Of a stretch of 64,000 bases of DNA, positions 49,699-61,125 are shown in pieces. The notes below the pieces were generated by a model. The model was given only the letters and a program-made list of their open reading frames with translations, searched no databases and was not told the DNA's origin. The DNA comes from Sacculina carcini. Taxonomy: Eukaryota > Arthropoda > Thecostraca > Sacculinidae. The DNA lies in the NCBI GenBank assembly GCA_916048095.2, contig OU696581.1, positions 6,141,766 through 6,205,765 on the forward strand, written 5' to 3'. Position 1 is the first letter of the stretch, and each line of letters begins with the position of its first letter. The position numbers and the translations under genes were made by a program.

Positions 49699-50492
49699 AT
49701 CTCTGATGGCGGAAGTGAGCGCGATTTCGTTGGTACAGGTGACACGCCGCGAGATATAGGCTCAATATCTCTATCTCGTATATCTCGTCTTTTAGATGGC
49801 CATCTGCACCAGGGTTTACACACTCGGGCGTCGTCGCCATAGTATATGTGTGCTCTGCATACGCACGGTCTTTGATGCTCTCGATATGGGCGCAATCCAA
49901 GCGACATAGTGACCTTACCTCTGTAGGGCGCACGCCGACTCGAGCTGCAGTGCTGTGCCGGCTCACCCACTGTCATACACGGCTGCGCTTGCACAATGGG
50001 CACCAGCTTATCCGCAAAGGCACCCAACTGGTCCAACTTGGTGTCCCTTTGAGCTCCCAACGCAGACTCAATCGATATGGGAAGACTTTTCAAGAATCGG
50101 TGCCGCACAATTTCTTCGCCAGCACCAGCACTGAACGCCGTGCGTTTCAATTCAGCTAGTGCTACTGATGGTCGACCAGTAAGAGTCACTTGTGACATCA
50201 ACTCCTTTATGTACTCCGATTTGGATTTGGTGTACATACTGAGCAGAGACACCTTGAGTCGAGCATAATCATGCGCATCTAGAATATCGGGGTCAACTTT
50301 TGAGACCACCTCAAGAGGAAGAGCAGAAACTGCATGAAAGAACTGTGTCTCAGTTGAAGTTATTTTTGCCAATCGAAATTGTGCTTCCATAATTGAAGTC
50401 CACCCCAGTACCGATGTGGGCATAAAAGCAGGTGGTTTTATCCCCACATGTGCAGATAAAAACGGGTTACACTCTGAAGTGTCTCTGTCCAT
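49686..50492 (-). CDS. gag: CsRn1-type Gag (copy 2)
   Basis: The 268 residues start at MDRDTSECNPFLSAHV (ATG 50492). The capsid-like region is WTSIMEAQFRLAKITSTETQ and EIVRHRFLKSLPISIESALG. The zinc region CVCRAHIYYGDDARVC..WC has the CsRn1 C/H/C/C form. The stop at 49686 follows GGGAAAAC, and the protease frame lies at -1, but the heptamer is not in canonical phase, so the shift may be decay or frameshifting. Confidence 0.75.
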   Translation of the reverse strand: MDRDTSECNPFLSAHVGIKPPAFMPTSVLGWTSIMEAQFRLAKITSTETQFFHAVSALPLEVVSKVDPDILDAHDYARLKVSLLSMYTKSKSEYIKELMSQVTLTGRPSVALAELKRTAFSAGAGEEIVRHRFLKSLPISIESALGAQRDTKLDQLGAFADKLVPIVQAQPCMTVGEPAQHCSSSRRAPYRGKVTMSLGLRPYREHQRPCVCRAHIYYGDDARVCKPWCRWPSKRRDIRDRDIEPISRGVSPVPTKSRSLPPSEMWEN

Positions 50493-50560
50493 CTTACTTT
50501 ATCGCACGAGTCAATAATACTTGGAGATGATAAATACCTTGAGTGCACTCGGGGCACCAG

Positions 50561-50974
50561 TGAAGTGTCGTCTTAGACCAACTGCAACCGGCACAATCAC
50601 AATATATTCACTGGTCACACTCAGCGACACAATCAGAAGAAGAGAGGGATAATAAGCGGTCGCAAACATATTTATACATCTACACACGCGCATACATACC
50701 AATAGGCCATAGTTACAAGGAAGTGACATGAACACTCATTGACAGACACGAATACAAGCATACCATACACACACGCACACATTCACATACACAAACAGTT
50801 AACGCTGACCTGAACTTAGCCAAAGGCACCATAAAGTCAACACAAGCCTCCTTGACACACCCAACACTAACTAACACACAGGCAAGCACACACTTGAGGT
50901 AGCCACATAACACCGACATAAACAATATACAATATGCACATGACAATTCACACACGAGTGTGGCTATCACCACA
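50561..50974 (-). repeat. 5' LTR of CsRn1-like copy 2
   Basis: On the minus strand it begins TGTGGTGATAGCC and ends GACACTTCA. It is rich in CACACACGC-type repeats. It matches the split 3' LTR and carries the uninterrupted CTTAGCCAAAGGCACC. Confidence 0.8.
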
Positions 50975-51655
50975 TGTTTATGCCTAGAAGTCTTTTGTCT
51001 GTTGTCTCACTTCCCTCCACTGTCTTGGCCTGAGTGACGCAACTCCTTGCTGGTTACCGATTGGCTGGTCGGTATGTAATCGCGAGTAGACCAGCCAATC
51101 GTTATTCGGGTCTGACAATTGTATAAGTCATGTGACAAGTCAAGTTAACGGCGGTCGCCTAATGACAAGTCGTCATTCAGCGGTCGCCAAGTGAGCAGTC
51201 GCTATTCAGCAGTGGCCAAGTGAGCTTGATCGTAAGAGTCTTCGTTTCGTCAGGGGCGTGCGTAGCGCGGTTTTAGAATTGATTGCGCCGTGCTACCTCG
51301 TGCAACTTTCCATCGACGTGACTACGAGGTCGAGGACCGCCCGAAAGACAACTTTTCGGCAACCCTAAAAAGTTAGTCGCTCGGGCCAATAATATAATAC
51401 CTGACCCCGTGATCACAAAACATAATTAAACAGCGAATGTTCAAAATGAAAATAATATACAAATAAATACATGCTTCAGTGTAGTGTAGTGATTCGGTTA
51501 TTAATATTTATGTATTGTTGTAGGTTATATTGTGTCATATACAATTTTGTGTATTTAGTTTGTGCACCTGACTAAGACCGAGGTTTCAGTTAGTGTTGTT
51601 TGTTGTACCGTGTCGTCCGCCGTTCCCCCGCATCCACGCTCGTTCCTGCCGGAGT
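50975..51655. other. No gene; short tandem repeats
   Basis: At about 51150-51230 a roughly 30-bp unit is repeated with changes (CATTCAGCGGTCGCC, CTATTCAGCAGTGGCC, each followed by AAGTGAG). An inverted pair GATTGGCTGGTC / GACCAGCCAATC lies at about 51059-51106. No coding sequence was recognised. Confidence 0.45.
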
Positions 51656-52161
51656 GGTAGTCGCCCACCGCTGAGTGCGACCGGCGAGCGGCGAGCTTGC
51701 ACAACAAGCAGGTCGCCCAATACAACCGGTCGGCTAAGGTGTTGCCGCCGTTGCGGCCCGGCACTACGGTGGCTCTCCAGGACCCGATATCCGGTCGCTG
51801 GGACCGGACTGGCGTAGTCGCCATGACTGGCTGTCGCCGCCAGTACGCTGTGCGCCTGCCACACGGCGGTCTCTACTGGCGCAACCGTAGACACCTGCGA
51901 CCCGCAGCCAACACACCCTCGCCCGTGGTACAGCCGCCGCTCGAAGTGCAGCCGCCGCCATCTGTTGGTACAGCGCCGCTACCGTCGCAGGAGACCAGAA
52001 GCAGCCCCGCATCATCGCCGCCGCCGCCGGGGGAGAATGTGGGCGGCACATCGGAGACCTCACGAACCCCGCAACTCCGCCGTAGCGCCCGACCACGCAG
52101 ACCACCGTCGCATCTGAACGATTACGTCTGCAGAGCCGACAGCGCCCCCTCCACCACTTGA
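51656..52161 (+). pseudogene. Gypsy pol C-terminal tail and start of 3' LTR
   Basis: The frame LHNKQVAQYNRSAKVLPPLR, ISGRWDRTGVVAM and YWRNRRHLRPAA matches the integrase tail of the element at 26056-31611 (LPPLAPGSRVLLQ, WDRTGVIVES), followed by a Pro/Ser-rich end and HLNDYVC. A purine tract (GAAGGGGAGA) and a probable LTR start TGTAGTCTGTGG follow at 52170. The rest of the element is missing; the LTR's right end is not evident. Confidence 0.7.
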
Positions 52162-52405
52162 AGGGGAGATGTAGTCTGTGGCTACACCGCCAGAGGGCGC
52201 GAGTGTTTAGGCGTGGGTAGAGATGCGACCTAAAAAAACCGACGGTTTTGTTTAAAAAACGTTTTTTGCCAAAAAAAACGCGACCAAAAAAACACGTTCT
52301 CTTTGGGTTTTTTTAAAAGTCATGCAAAGAATTCAAATTATTTAAATGATATATTTGGGTTGTTAAATGAATTATTTTGTATCAACACATGAGTTATATA
52401 TGCTA

Positions 52406-55400
52406 CTAGCATTAAAACCCGCCCGTTGTGCGGAGCAATTCATAAAATGAAATTCGTATTTAATTTATACAAAATATGGCAAATTAAAAAGGAAAAAAGG
52501 TAAACTCATACATTTTTTATCAATTGGAGTCAAAATTAAATAATTTTTATTTCAATTTTAACAAAATATTTTCCCTCAGCCCTCCTCATATTTAAACCCG
52601 CCCGTCGTGCGGAATATTTCAGAACTCGAACACGATCCGTTCTGGATCTTGAAGTCAAATCCGGTAGTTTTGTATATGAATTCATTCTACACGGTGAAAT
52701 TGAACGTCCTATTGTCTATAGCTGCTGCCCCCGGGACATTTTTATTTCATAAACATGATCCATCGCTTCGTTTACGTTTAAAGGCCCTGATCTATACCAC
52801 TGAGCCCGCGCAGTTATGTCACTTCGTATTTAAGCATACACACACAGACAGATAATTCCTTTCATATAAGTAGATTTCAACCCGCCCGTCGTGCAGAAAA
52901 ATTCATAAAATAAAATAGAAATTCAATCCATAAAAGAAAATGAATACAAATTAAATGGCAAAAAATTTAACCTGTAAATATGTTAACCAATAGAAATGTC
53001 AAAATGTGGATATTTTAATTTTAGTTTTGACTAAATATTATCCCTCAACCCGCCTCATATATGAACCTGCCCGTCGTGCGGAATAATTCAGAACACAAAC
53101 GCGTAAATAACAATAAAAATTCAAGCATGTAAACCGCCCGTCGTGTGGAACAATTTATACTATTAAATTTTTATTCAATTCATAAGAGAAATGGAACATG
53201 AATTAAAAAAGAAAATTATAAATCCATAAAAGTATAAATTTCTGTATTTATATATTTATTTTGACAAAATAGTTTGCTAAAACCGCCACTTATTTAAACC
53301 TGCCCGTCGTGCTGAATAATTCAGAAATCAGATACGAAATAATGAAATTTGACTTATCTTTTTCATCATAATGTTTCCAAAAATATAACTTAACATCACC
53401 ATCTAGCATTGAAACCCGCCCGTTGTGCGGAACAATTAATAAAATATAATAAATATTGAATTCATAAATGCAAACTAATACAAATTTAAATAGAAAAAAG
53501 TAAACCCATAAACACTATTAACCGATAGAAAAGTCTAAATATGAATGTTTCTATTTTATATGTGGCAAAATATTTTCCTTCGAACAGCCTCATATTTGAA
53601 CCCGCACGTCGTGCGAAACGACTATTAAAATATAATGAAAAACAGCAAAAAGCTTAACCAATGGAAAAATATAAATTTGTTAATTACCTAACCTAACCTA
53701 ACCTGTTTAAATTATTGACGGAATACTCCCCTCAACACTCCTCAATTCCGTCCTTCGTGTGTAGTGAATAAAAAATTTAGCACTATCAAAACAATGAAAC
53801 TTTCTGTCACCTCTATAATTCCAGGTGTATGCTTCCGCTAAAGCAGCATATGCATATAGTTGACATTACATGATATTGCAGCTCATATGCTTATGCATCT
53901 TGAAATTAAACCATTTAAATTACACAGTAAAATTCAGTAGTTTACTTTGTTCCCAGTAGCATTTTATCCGCCCGTCGGGCGGAACAATTCATGTGTAAAT
54001 ATTGTGGACAATAAAGCATTTCTATAAAGTATAGTGTAGCATTAATTAAACTGCACGCAATAAAACCACACTATCCATGCTTGGAGCTAATATGATGCAT
54101 TCTTAATTGTGATTGGGCTTCAGTGAAATTTAATAGGTGTATACTCCTGTGTAATCGCAATTGCGCATAATAGCTGTCAAATTGGCAATATGTCCTTTTG
54201 AATTTACACCGCCGTAACTTCCTTTAGGTACACTTTGGAAATCTGAATATTATACCGTCTTGTAGAAAACAAAATTTCTAGCACGATGGTATAATTTTTT
54301 TTATGTGTAACAAATAGTTACGGAGAAATAGTAGAAAAATGAATTAATTTTAGTCGCCCGGTGTTCAAGTGAAATGTTGGATATGTTTGAGAATTTTGCC
54401 AATTTCACACGTTTTTTTGCATCATTTGTGGGTATAAATTATAACTTATCTTGTAGAACACAAAATTCTCTACACAGTAGTATATTCCTGTGTAGTCGCA
54501 AGTGCGCATAATAGCTGTCAAATTGGCAATATGTCCTTTTAACTTTACACCGCCGTAACTTCCTTCAGATACACTTTGGAAAATTAAAAATTATACCGCA
54601 TTGTAGAAAACAAAATTTTTAGCACGATGGTATAATTTATTTGTATGTGTAACAAATAGTTAATGAGAAATAGTAGAAAAATCAATAAATTTTAGTCGCC
54701 CGGTGTTCAAGTGCAATTTTGGATATACTTGAGAATTTTGTCAATTTTACACATTTTTTGTATCATTTGTGGGTATAAATTAAATATTTTCTTGTAGAAC
54801 ATAAAATTTTCTACACAATAGTATAATTGTTATAGCTGTATCAATGCTGGTTTATGAGGAATGGATAGCGGAATATTGACCAAAATTATTCACGTTTTTA
54901 GTGCTAATTTTGCCTTTTTGACTTTGTCATTTACACTTCACATCGCTGTAACTTTTTTTTAATACACTTTGGAAAATTAAAAATTATACCGTGTTGTAGA
55001 AAACACTTTTCAGCTTGATGATATTACTTATTTAGACGTGTGATATTTAGTTGTTGAGAAATAGAGAAAAAAGTACAGAAAATCCGACGCTTTGAGTATA
55101 TATAAAATTTAGAATGTAGACTGAATTTTTGTCATTTTTACATATTTTATATTAAATTTTTGGATATGAATTATAGCTTACCAAGTAGAACACGATATTT
55201 TCTACACAGTGGTATAATTTGTATAGCTGTATCATTGCTGGTTTATGAGGAGTAGATGGCGGAATATTGACCAAAATTGTCGAATTTTTCAGGGCTAATT
55301 TTGTCTTTTCACCGCCATAACTTTTTTTATTTTATTTTTAAAATTTAAAATATAGTTTTAAGTGTAGACAAGAAAATTTTCAACGTGATGGTACAAATTT

Positions 55401-55506
55401 TTAGCGAATATGTTTAGTGGTGGCTGAGTAATAGCTGATAGAAAATGGACCAAGGAGGGTGGGACAGACAAACACACAGACAGAGGATCTCTTTTATATA
55501 TATAGA
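52406..55506 (-). mobile_element. Helitron-like element with tandem 3'-end hairpins
   Basis: On the minus strand the 5' end is A|TCTATATATATAAAAG (TC at 55506-55505) and the 3' end is a GC hairpin (TCCGCACAACGGGCGG), then TTTTAATG and CTAG|T at 52406. TC...CTAG ends, a hairpin about 10 bases before CTAG, and insertion between A and T are the Helitron signature. The hairpin recurs about ten times (starts near 52418, 52597, 52881, 53066, 53134, 53299, 53415, 53601, 53746, 53967). A second CTAG end is at 53403, and a second 5'-like end lies near 52876. There is no Rep/helicase ORF, so it is non-autonomous. Confidence 0.55.
54136..54830. repeat. Tandem repeat, about 343-bp unit
   Basis: Two adjacent units share GCGCATAATAGCTGTC, AATTGGCAATATGTCC, CACCGCCGTAACTTCC and TAGTCGCCCGGTGTTCAAG (starts near 54144 and 54487). 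More diverged relatives continue to about 55440 (GCTGTATCAATGCTGGTTTA at 54834 and its variant at 55218). It lies inside the Helitron-like element. Confidence 0.8.
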
Positions 55507-55651
55507 TTAGTGACCCTATCAAATTGAATTATCATTAAATATGCACAATATAATTGTTATAATGTGTTTGAAAGCCCTAATATCATTGCTTGCACAGTAC
55601 TGTGCGGCACTTCTATGTACAGTACATTTTTGCATTCAATTATTGAGTTAA

Positions 55652-55960
55652 TGTAGTATGTGTATGCATGTGTGTGTGTGTGTGTGTGTGCATTGGTGCA
55701 TGCATGGTGTGTGTGCATCATCGGGTTGTGCAACATGAGCTCACTGTTGCTGGGGTGTATGTGCGCGTGCAGCAGTTGACTGGTGTATAATTCCAGGTAT
55801 GTCCTGTCCTTGCAAGTGTGATCGGTGATGACGCATGGTTCGTTGCTGGTGTGTAATGTCGTGTGAGTGTGGTGTGGGTGGGTTGGTTGTAGGTTGTCGT
55901 TGTGTGTGGTCTTTGTGTCTGAATAAAGTATTTTTGCTTTGTGCTCGTGCGTCTTTTACA
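55652..55960 (+). repeat. 5' LTR
   Basis: TGTAGTATGTGTATGCATG...GTCTTTTACA, with a GT microsatellite whose length differs from the 3' copy. Confidence 0.9.
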
Positions 55961-55972
55961 AGCTATTTCGGC
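55961..55972 (+). promoter_or_regulatory. Primer-site candidate AGCTATTTCGGC
   Basis: It directly follows the LTR end TTACA. Sequence after the 12 bases (TTTAAG...) differs from that in the other elements. Confidence 0.6.
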
Positions 55973-55988
55973 TTTAAGTATTTTCGAG

Positions 55989-56729
55989 ATGCTCTCTTCA
56001 GCTGCAGTGAAGTGCGATGGGTCACATTTTGATGCACGGTTGGTAGAGGAATTTAACGGCACCAATGATGTGGTGGAGTGGCTCACCAGAGCCGAGAAAT
56101 TGTGTGAAATGAGGGGTGTGTCAGTCTTGTCAATTGTGCCGCTGCGACTTACTGGCGGTGCTTTCGCTGTGTGGTCGCAGCTTCCTCAAGAGAAGCGGAG
56201 CGACCCTGCTGCTGTCAAAAGGGCATTGTATGACGCGTTTGCTCTGGATGAACACGCTGCCTACGAAGTCCTCACGAAGCGGAAGTTAAAGTGTGGCGAA
56301 AAACCGGATGTGTTCCTCGCAGATCTGCGAATGCTGGCTGCTTTGTTTGGCGGTGTACCAGATCGAACCCTGTTGTGTGCTTTTGTCGCGGGCTTGCCAG
56401 ATTCCGTTAGGCAAACGATCCGCGCGGGTGCCAGAGCTGAGTGTCTATCTGTTGAAGACGTCCTCGTTAGAGCTCGTATGGTCCTGAGCGACCAGAAAGT
56501 CACAGAGACAGCTGCCAAAATATGCTGTGGCGCTGCTGTTGTCAGGGACAATGAGAGAAATGACACAGCTGCTGTCCGAGCGTCACGGACCTTGGGACAG
56601 CGAGAGCAGCGTAGACCCATATATTGTTGGAGTTGCGGAGCACGAGGACACATTGCCAGGCTGTGCCCGGTTCAGGGAAACGGATTGGAGAGCGGTGCGT
56701 CGGCACCGGCATCCGCTCCCAGACACTGA
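55989..56729 (+). CDS. gag: Gag with one CCHC knuckle
   Basis: The 246 residues start at MLSSAAVKCDGSHFDARL (ATG 55989). The capsid-like region is FNGTNDVVEWLTRAEKLCEM, VPLRLTGGAFAVWSQL and KPDVFLADLRMLAALFGGV. The knuckle is CWSCGARGHIARLC. The slippery heptamer GGGAAAC (56675-56681) lies in phase just after the knuckle. The frame is intact although pol is not. Confidence 0.9.
   Translation: MLSSAAVKCDGSHFDARLVEEFNGTNDVVEWLTRAEKLCEMRGVSVLSIVPLRLTGGAFAVWSQLPQEKRSDPAAVKRALYDAFALDEHAAYEVLTKRKLKCGEKPDVFLADLRMLAALFGGVPDRTLLCAFVAGLPDSVRQTIRAGARAECLSVEDVLVRARMVLSDQKVTETAAKICCGAAVVRDNERNDTAAVRASRTLGQREQRRPIYCWSCGARGHIARLCPVQGNGLESGASAPASAPRH
56675..56725 (+). promoter_or_regulatory. -1 frameshift signal
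   Basis: GGGAAAC at 56675-56681 is in gag X-XXY-YYZ phase, and pol opens in the -1 frame. Downstream, GGTGC/GCACC can form a hairpin nested between GAGC and GCTC arms. This is the same heptamer at the same place as in the 33004 element, with a different downstream stem. Confidence 0.7.
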
Positions 56730-59539
56730 ATGTATGCACGGGTGCACTGCTAATTGTGAAGCTCCGCGTCAACGGTCGAATGTGTCAGTGTCTTGTCGAC
56801 ACAGGTTGCACTGTCACTTTGTTGTGTCGAAGTCGATGTCGGCGATGGAAGCCTGAACGTGTCAGTTTGACAATATTGAGCGGCAGCAAATTTGTGTGTG
56901 AAGGCACTGGTTTCATTGAAGTGTGTTCAAGTGATGGCGGTAAGGTGCGATTGAAAGCGTTGGTAGTTTCTAGACCGTTGTTAGGCGTCGATGTCATCCT
57001 TGGGATGTCTGGCATTTCGGTTTTGGGCGGAGTTATCGTGACTTCGAACCATGATATCACTTTAGGTGGAACACTTGGATGTGCCATGACTAATGATGCT
57101 TCCGACAGATTGGTGTAAGGAGAAAAGCACCGAAGTCAGAAGGTTGTTGGCGATGTGAGCCAGGATCGTTGTGAACCTGGACCGCTGCCGTATGTTGAGA
57201 CAGCTGACTTCAGAGTACACTTTAATTCCTCGAAGGCGAATACGTAATGATTGTACGGAATGAGTGCTCCCGTCCTCGAAAAATTCAACTCTGAATTGAA
57301 CACGTGGATAGACCGAGGCTGGCTCATTCCACATGATCGTGTCAAGCATGGCGATCCCCGTGGCTTGGTGCCGTTGATGGCAGTTGAGCAACGTAATGGT
57401 ACACGGGTTCGTCCCGTGCTGTATTTCAGAGAGCTGAATGGCTACCTCTCTCCACACACTGCGGACGCAGAAGTGTGCGCGGATCAAATAAGGGAATGGC
57501 GGCGCCACGGAAGCAACGTTGCAGTTGTGGACCTGAAGAGCGCTTATTTGCAAGTGCACGTGGAACCGAGCCTGTGGACCTATCAGACCGTTGAAGTGAA
57601 TGGCTGTAGGTATTGCCTGACCAGGCTCGGCTTTGGTCTCAGCATCGCTCCATTAGTGATGAAGTTGATCGTCCAAACTGTTCTGGAGCGCAACGCCACA
57701 ATGAAAGGAGCCGTCTTGCCGTATGTGGACGACCTGCTGGTTGATGAGAACAGAGTCAAAGCGGAGCAGGTTGTCGAGCATTTCCGTCGTCATGGGTTCG
57801 AATGTAAGTCGCCTCAGAGAGTTGCTAACGGCGCTAGGCTCCTCGGGCTGAAGGTTCAATCATGTAAGGGCGTTGCACAATGGAAACGCGATGCTGATAT
57901 CCCAGCTGTTCCGAGCAGAATCACGAGACGAGCTGCGTTCTCTTGGTGTGGACGCGTCATTGCTCACTTACCCGTTTGCGGGTGGATGCGTCCAGCTGCA
58001 GCCTGGCTGAAAAGGCGCGCCAATGAGCTCTCTAGAGGATGGGATGATGTCATTCAGGATGACTCCTTGGCTGCTCAGCTGGCATGGACTCATGATCGCG
58101 CTGTGAGCGATGACCCCGCTCATGGAGAGTGGTCCGTTGACGGTGATAAAGCAGTTGTTTGGAATGATGCCAGCTCTTTGGCCACAGGTGTAGTGCTACA
58201 GTCTCTCAACGGCACGACAATGGAAGTCCTGTCCTTGGATTGACAGTGACTGGCTGTCCTTGGATTTGACAGTGAGCTTGGTGCGATTGCATGATAACAT
58301 TGCTGATCTGGTGACCAGAGTGCCGCAGAGTTGGCTTCGTGGTGCAAATGCGAGAATCCAAGCTGTTGGCGCGGCCGGTGCTCGTGGCGCCTACAATCGC
58401 GCCCATCTTCTAAACGAATGTGTGGCAGATGCTATCGCGAATGTTCATGTGGAAGCAGGACACCCTCGAGTCCGGCGAACGTTGTATTTCTCAAAGCGTC
58501 GCCGCTTGAGCGTGACAAGGCGCCAAGTGCAGCAGGTTGTTTCGGCGTGTCAGATTTGTCAGTCGATCGACCCGGCCCCAGTCAAATGGAGACGCGGCGA
58601 TTTGAGTGTGCCAGAACTGTGGCAGAGAGTCGCTGTTGACGTGACGCATTTCAAGGGACACGAGTATCTCACCATCATTGACTGTGGACCATCGAGATTT
58701 GCGTTGTGGCGACACCTGCCTGCTGAGTCGACCAATCACGTTGTTCGAGAATTGGACGCAGTCTTCTTCGAACGCGGTGCTCCACGTGAAATACTTACCA
58801 CGTGAAATACAACGGCACGGTCTTCCGCAGTCGCGAGTTCACTGCGTTCGCTGCCAGGTGGAGCGTTCGTCTGAGGTTTCGTTGTGCCTATCAAGCATCT
58901 GGCAATGGCATCGTGGAGCGATGTCACCGCAGCATAAAAACCACAGCACCGAGAAAGGAATGTTCGGTACAGGAGGCTGTGTACATTTATAAGATCTTAC
59001 CGAAAGATGATGTTAGATCCACCACAGCTCCGGCTAACATCATTCATGGCTACACAGTACGTGTGAGGAACATTGACCCTGAGCCCGATGTGGAAGCGAA
59101 CGAGGTGAGGTGTCGCTACCAAGTGGGTGATGAGGTGTGGGTAAAACCCGCCGACGCGCGCTGCGCCAGCAGGTATTCACAAGGAGTTGTCACGGCAATC
59201 ATCTCTGAACAAGCTGTGGATGTTGACGGCATGACGAGACACGTTCGGGATCTGCGATTTAGAGGTCGCCCAGGTGTTCGCAGAGTTGGCAACAACTTAG
59301 CTGTTCAAGAGGAGCTGACAGCGCCGTCGCAGAATCCAGCTCAGGCGAGTGACGAACTCTTGGTTTGTTCTGTTGCGGATCAGCGACTTCAGCGTGATGA
59401 TACGTCGCCGCCAGCATCAGATGAGCAGCAGGAGGCTGTCGTGGACGGACTCATCGGGAGTGAGATCAACGAGGTCGGCCCAAGAACATCGAACCGGGCT
59501 CGCAGGCCACCTGCGTGGTTGAGCAGTTATGAGCAGTGA
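56675..59539 (+). pseudogene. pol: Pol of the 55652 element, broken
   Basis: Protease (QCLVDTGCTVTLLC) is open to a stop at 57118; the segment before RT is damaged. RT (57251-58243) has RPVLYFRELNGYL, VVDLKSAYLQVHV, LTRLGFGLSIAPLV and YVDDLLVDE. RNase H begins (VWNDASSLATGVV), but a deletion near 58240 removes its other catalytic residues. Integrase resumes with GHPRVRRTLYFSK, CQICQ and AVDVTHFKG. At about 58790-58812 a tandem copy of CACGTGAAATAC destroys the second Asp region and shifts the frame. The end (GIVERCHRSIK; VDGMTRHVRDLR) is open to 59539. The element is dead. Confidence 0.85.
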
Positions 59540-59587
59540 TTTGTGTTACGGCGTGTGCATGTATGATCCTTGTAGATCAGGGGGAAG

Positions 59588-59892
59588 TGTAGTATGTGTA
59601 TGCATGTGTGTGTGTGTGTGTGCATTGGTGCATGCATGGTGTGTGTGCATCATCGGGCTGTGCAACATGAGCTCACTGTTGCTGGGGTGTATGTGCGCGT
59701 GCAGCAGTTGACTGGTGTATAATTCCAGGTATGTCCTGTCCTTGCAAGTGTGATCGGTGATGACGCATGGTTCGTTGCTGGTGTGTAATGTCATGTGAGT
59801 GTGGTGTGGGTGGGTTGGTTGTAGGTTGTCGTTGTGTGTGGTCGTTGTGTCTGAATAAAGTGTTTTTGCGTTGTGCTCGTGCGTCTTTTACA
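59588..59892 (+). repeat. 3' LTR
   Basis: Near-identical to 55652-55960 and followed by GTTAA. Confidence 0.9.
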
Positions 59893-59897
59893 GTTAA

Positions 59898-60770
59898 TCA
59901 TTGTGTAAGAAAGCAGGGTTTGAGAACCGTTTTTTATGCTAAAATCTGAAACTGTTTTAAAAAACAGCAGGTGGCATAATTTTTTATTATTTTTTACATA
60001 TTACTTTTTTCCTACCAGAAATGAACTACGTTGATTATGCGGCGAATGGCCACCAGTTAAACACAAGATTAATACACACACACAAAATCTATTACAATCA
60101 ATCACTAAACAATAGCAATCATAAACACCGCGAGAACAATGATGACAAGGCAGCCTGTGAACAACGATACAGGCAACAAGATTGTCAAGGCAAGGACGCA
60201 AGATGGGTACAAAAGAATAACGCGCGCGCAAAAAAGCAAGAGTTAGCCAGCCACAGAGAGTTACCCTGTCAAGACTGTCTAGCGACTATATAAAACATCA
60301 AGTTTATATATCAAATAAGCAATGTATGCAACAGTCGGTGTGTGTGTGCGTGTGCGTTTCCGGCGGTTCACTATGTACAGTTGATGTATGTGCGTATGTC
60401 GCCTGGAGCGTTTGGCTGGTATGCTGGATTCGATTTGCACGAACACTGTCACTTGCACGTGGTAGTGATGGCTTGAAATTTGATGCTTGTGGCGCTTATG
60501 TTGATGCTTATGCGCGTGTGCCGGGAACATGCACATCCGGTGCAGACGCCACAATTATAATAAGTTTCATCATTTCATTCAGCAGATCAATTATTTGCAA
60601 AAATATAAGTACAAACACTGCAAATATTTACACAAATACTACAAATATACACACAAACTTAGTGTCCCTCATGAGACTACGAATAAAAGCGGGTCGCATT
60701 AATCAGAGTGGCAATCCTGACCAGAAAAACGGGCAATATTTTCGTGTAGGAAAAAAACGACTGAGGAAAT
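59898..60770. other. No gene recognised
   Basis: AT-rich sequence with a short GT-rich stretch near 60337. A 150-codon open frame at 60326-60778 has low-complexity content (NTANIYTNTTNIHTN) and no recognisable domain. Confidence 0.45.
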
Positions 60771-61114
60771 TTATTTAATGTACAAAAAGGTATATGGTAA
60801 GGTAAGGTATATGCTAAGGTAAGGTATTTTAGCGAGAGCCACAAACAGCAGAACACGTAGCAACGTAATGATCACCATACAGGAGCGCGAGCAACGAAGT
60901 GCGCACACGGTAAGCGTCCAAGCGAGAAAGGGAGGAGACACTCTCAGTTCAGTGACAGTGTCACATATAGTACGCATCAAAGTTAAAGATGTATACAACA
61001 AAAACAAGACGCACATAAGAAGGTATCACAAATTAAATTATATAATACAAAGAGAAAGGAACACTTAAATAAATAATAATAAAGTAAAGAGCCGAATGCT
61101 GCGCGGTCGCTACA
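60771..61114 (-). repeat. Probable 3' LTR of CsRn1-like copy 3
   Basis: On the minus strand TGTAGCGACCGCGC starts at 61114 directly after the purine tract GATAGGGGGGAGGTGG, as in CsRn1 copy 1 (TGTAGCGACTGCGCC). The left end is not certain; AGGTAAGGTAT is repeated at 60788-60828. No partner LTR is in the window. Confidence 0.5.
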
Positions 61115-61125
61115 CCACCTCCCCC

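Larger units (their letters stand above)
37987..50974 (-). mobile_element. CsRn1-like gypsy element (copy 2), broken, with nested insertions in its 3' LTR
   Basis: On the minus strand the 5' LTR is 50974-50561 and the 3' LTR is 46394-46242 plus 38270-37987. A tract GGCGGGGGAGTAC precedes the 3' LTR. Flanking TGTT (37983-37986, 50975-50978) is the likely 4-bp duplication. The primer site TGGTGCCCCGAGTGCACTC resembles the tRNA-Trp site with one base lost and two altered. The 3' LTR is split by the TIR transposon at 38271-46234, and the intact 5' LTR shows the empty site at about 50816-50830. Confidence 0.8.
55652..59892 (+). mobile_element. LTR retrotransposon, gag intact, pol broken, 4241 bp
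   Basis: LTRs 55652-55960 (309 bp) and 59588-59892 (305 bp) begin TGTAGTATGTG and end GTCTTTTACA; each has an AATAAA (near 55921 and 59853). Target duplication is GTTAA (55647-55651, 59893-59897). The primer site AGCTATTTCGGC is at 55961-55972, and the purine tract GATCAGGGGGAAG at 59575-59587. It is closely related in layout to 33004-37639 and 15949-19380. Confidence 0.9.

Noticed and set aside
49680-49710. Frameshift heptamer at the gag stop of CsRn1-like copy 2
   Set aside because: GGGAAAAC is present, but the phase (TGG GAA AAC) does not satisfy X-XXY-YYZ, and this copy has several other frame breaks.
52418-53985. CRISPR array (regularly recurring GC-rich motif)
   Set aside because: Spacing is uneven (65-285 bp), repeats vary, there is no cas gene, and the context is an animal repeat. 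Helitron-type hairpins fit better.
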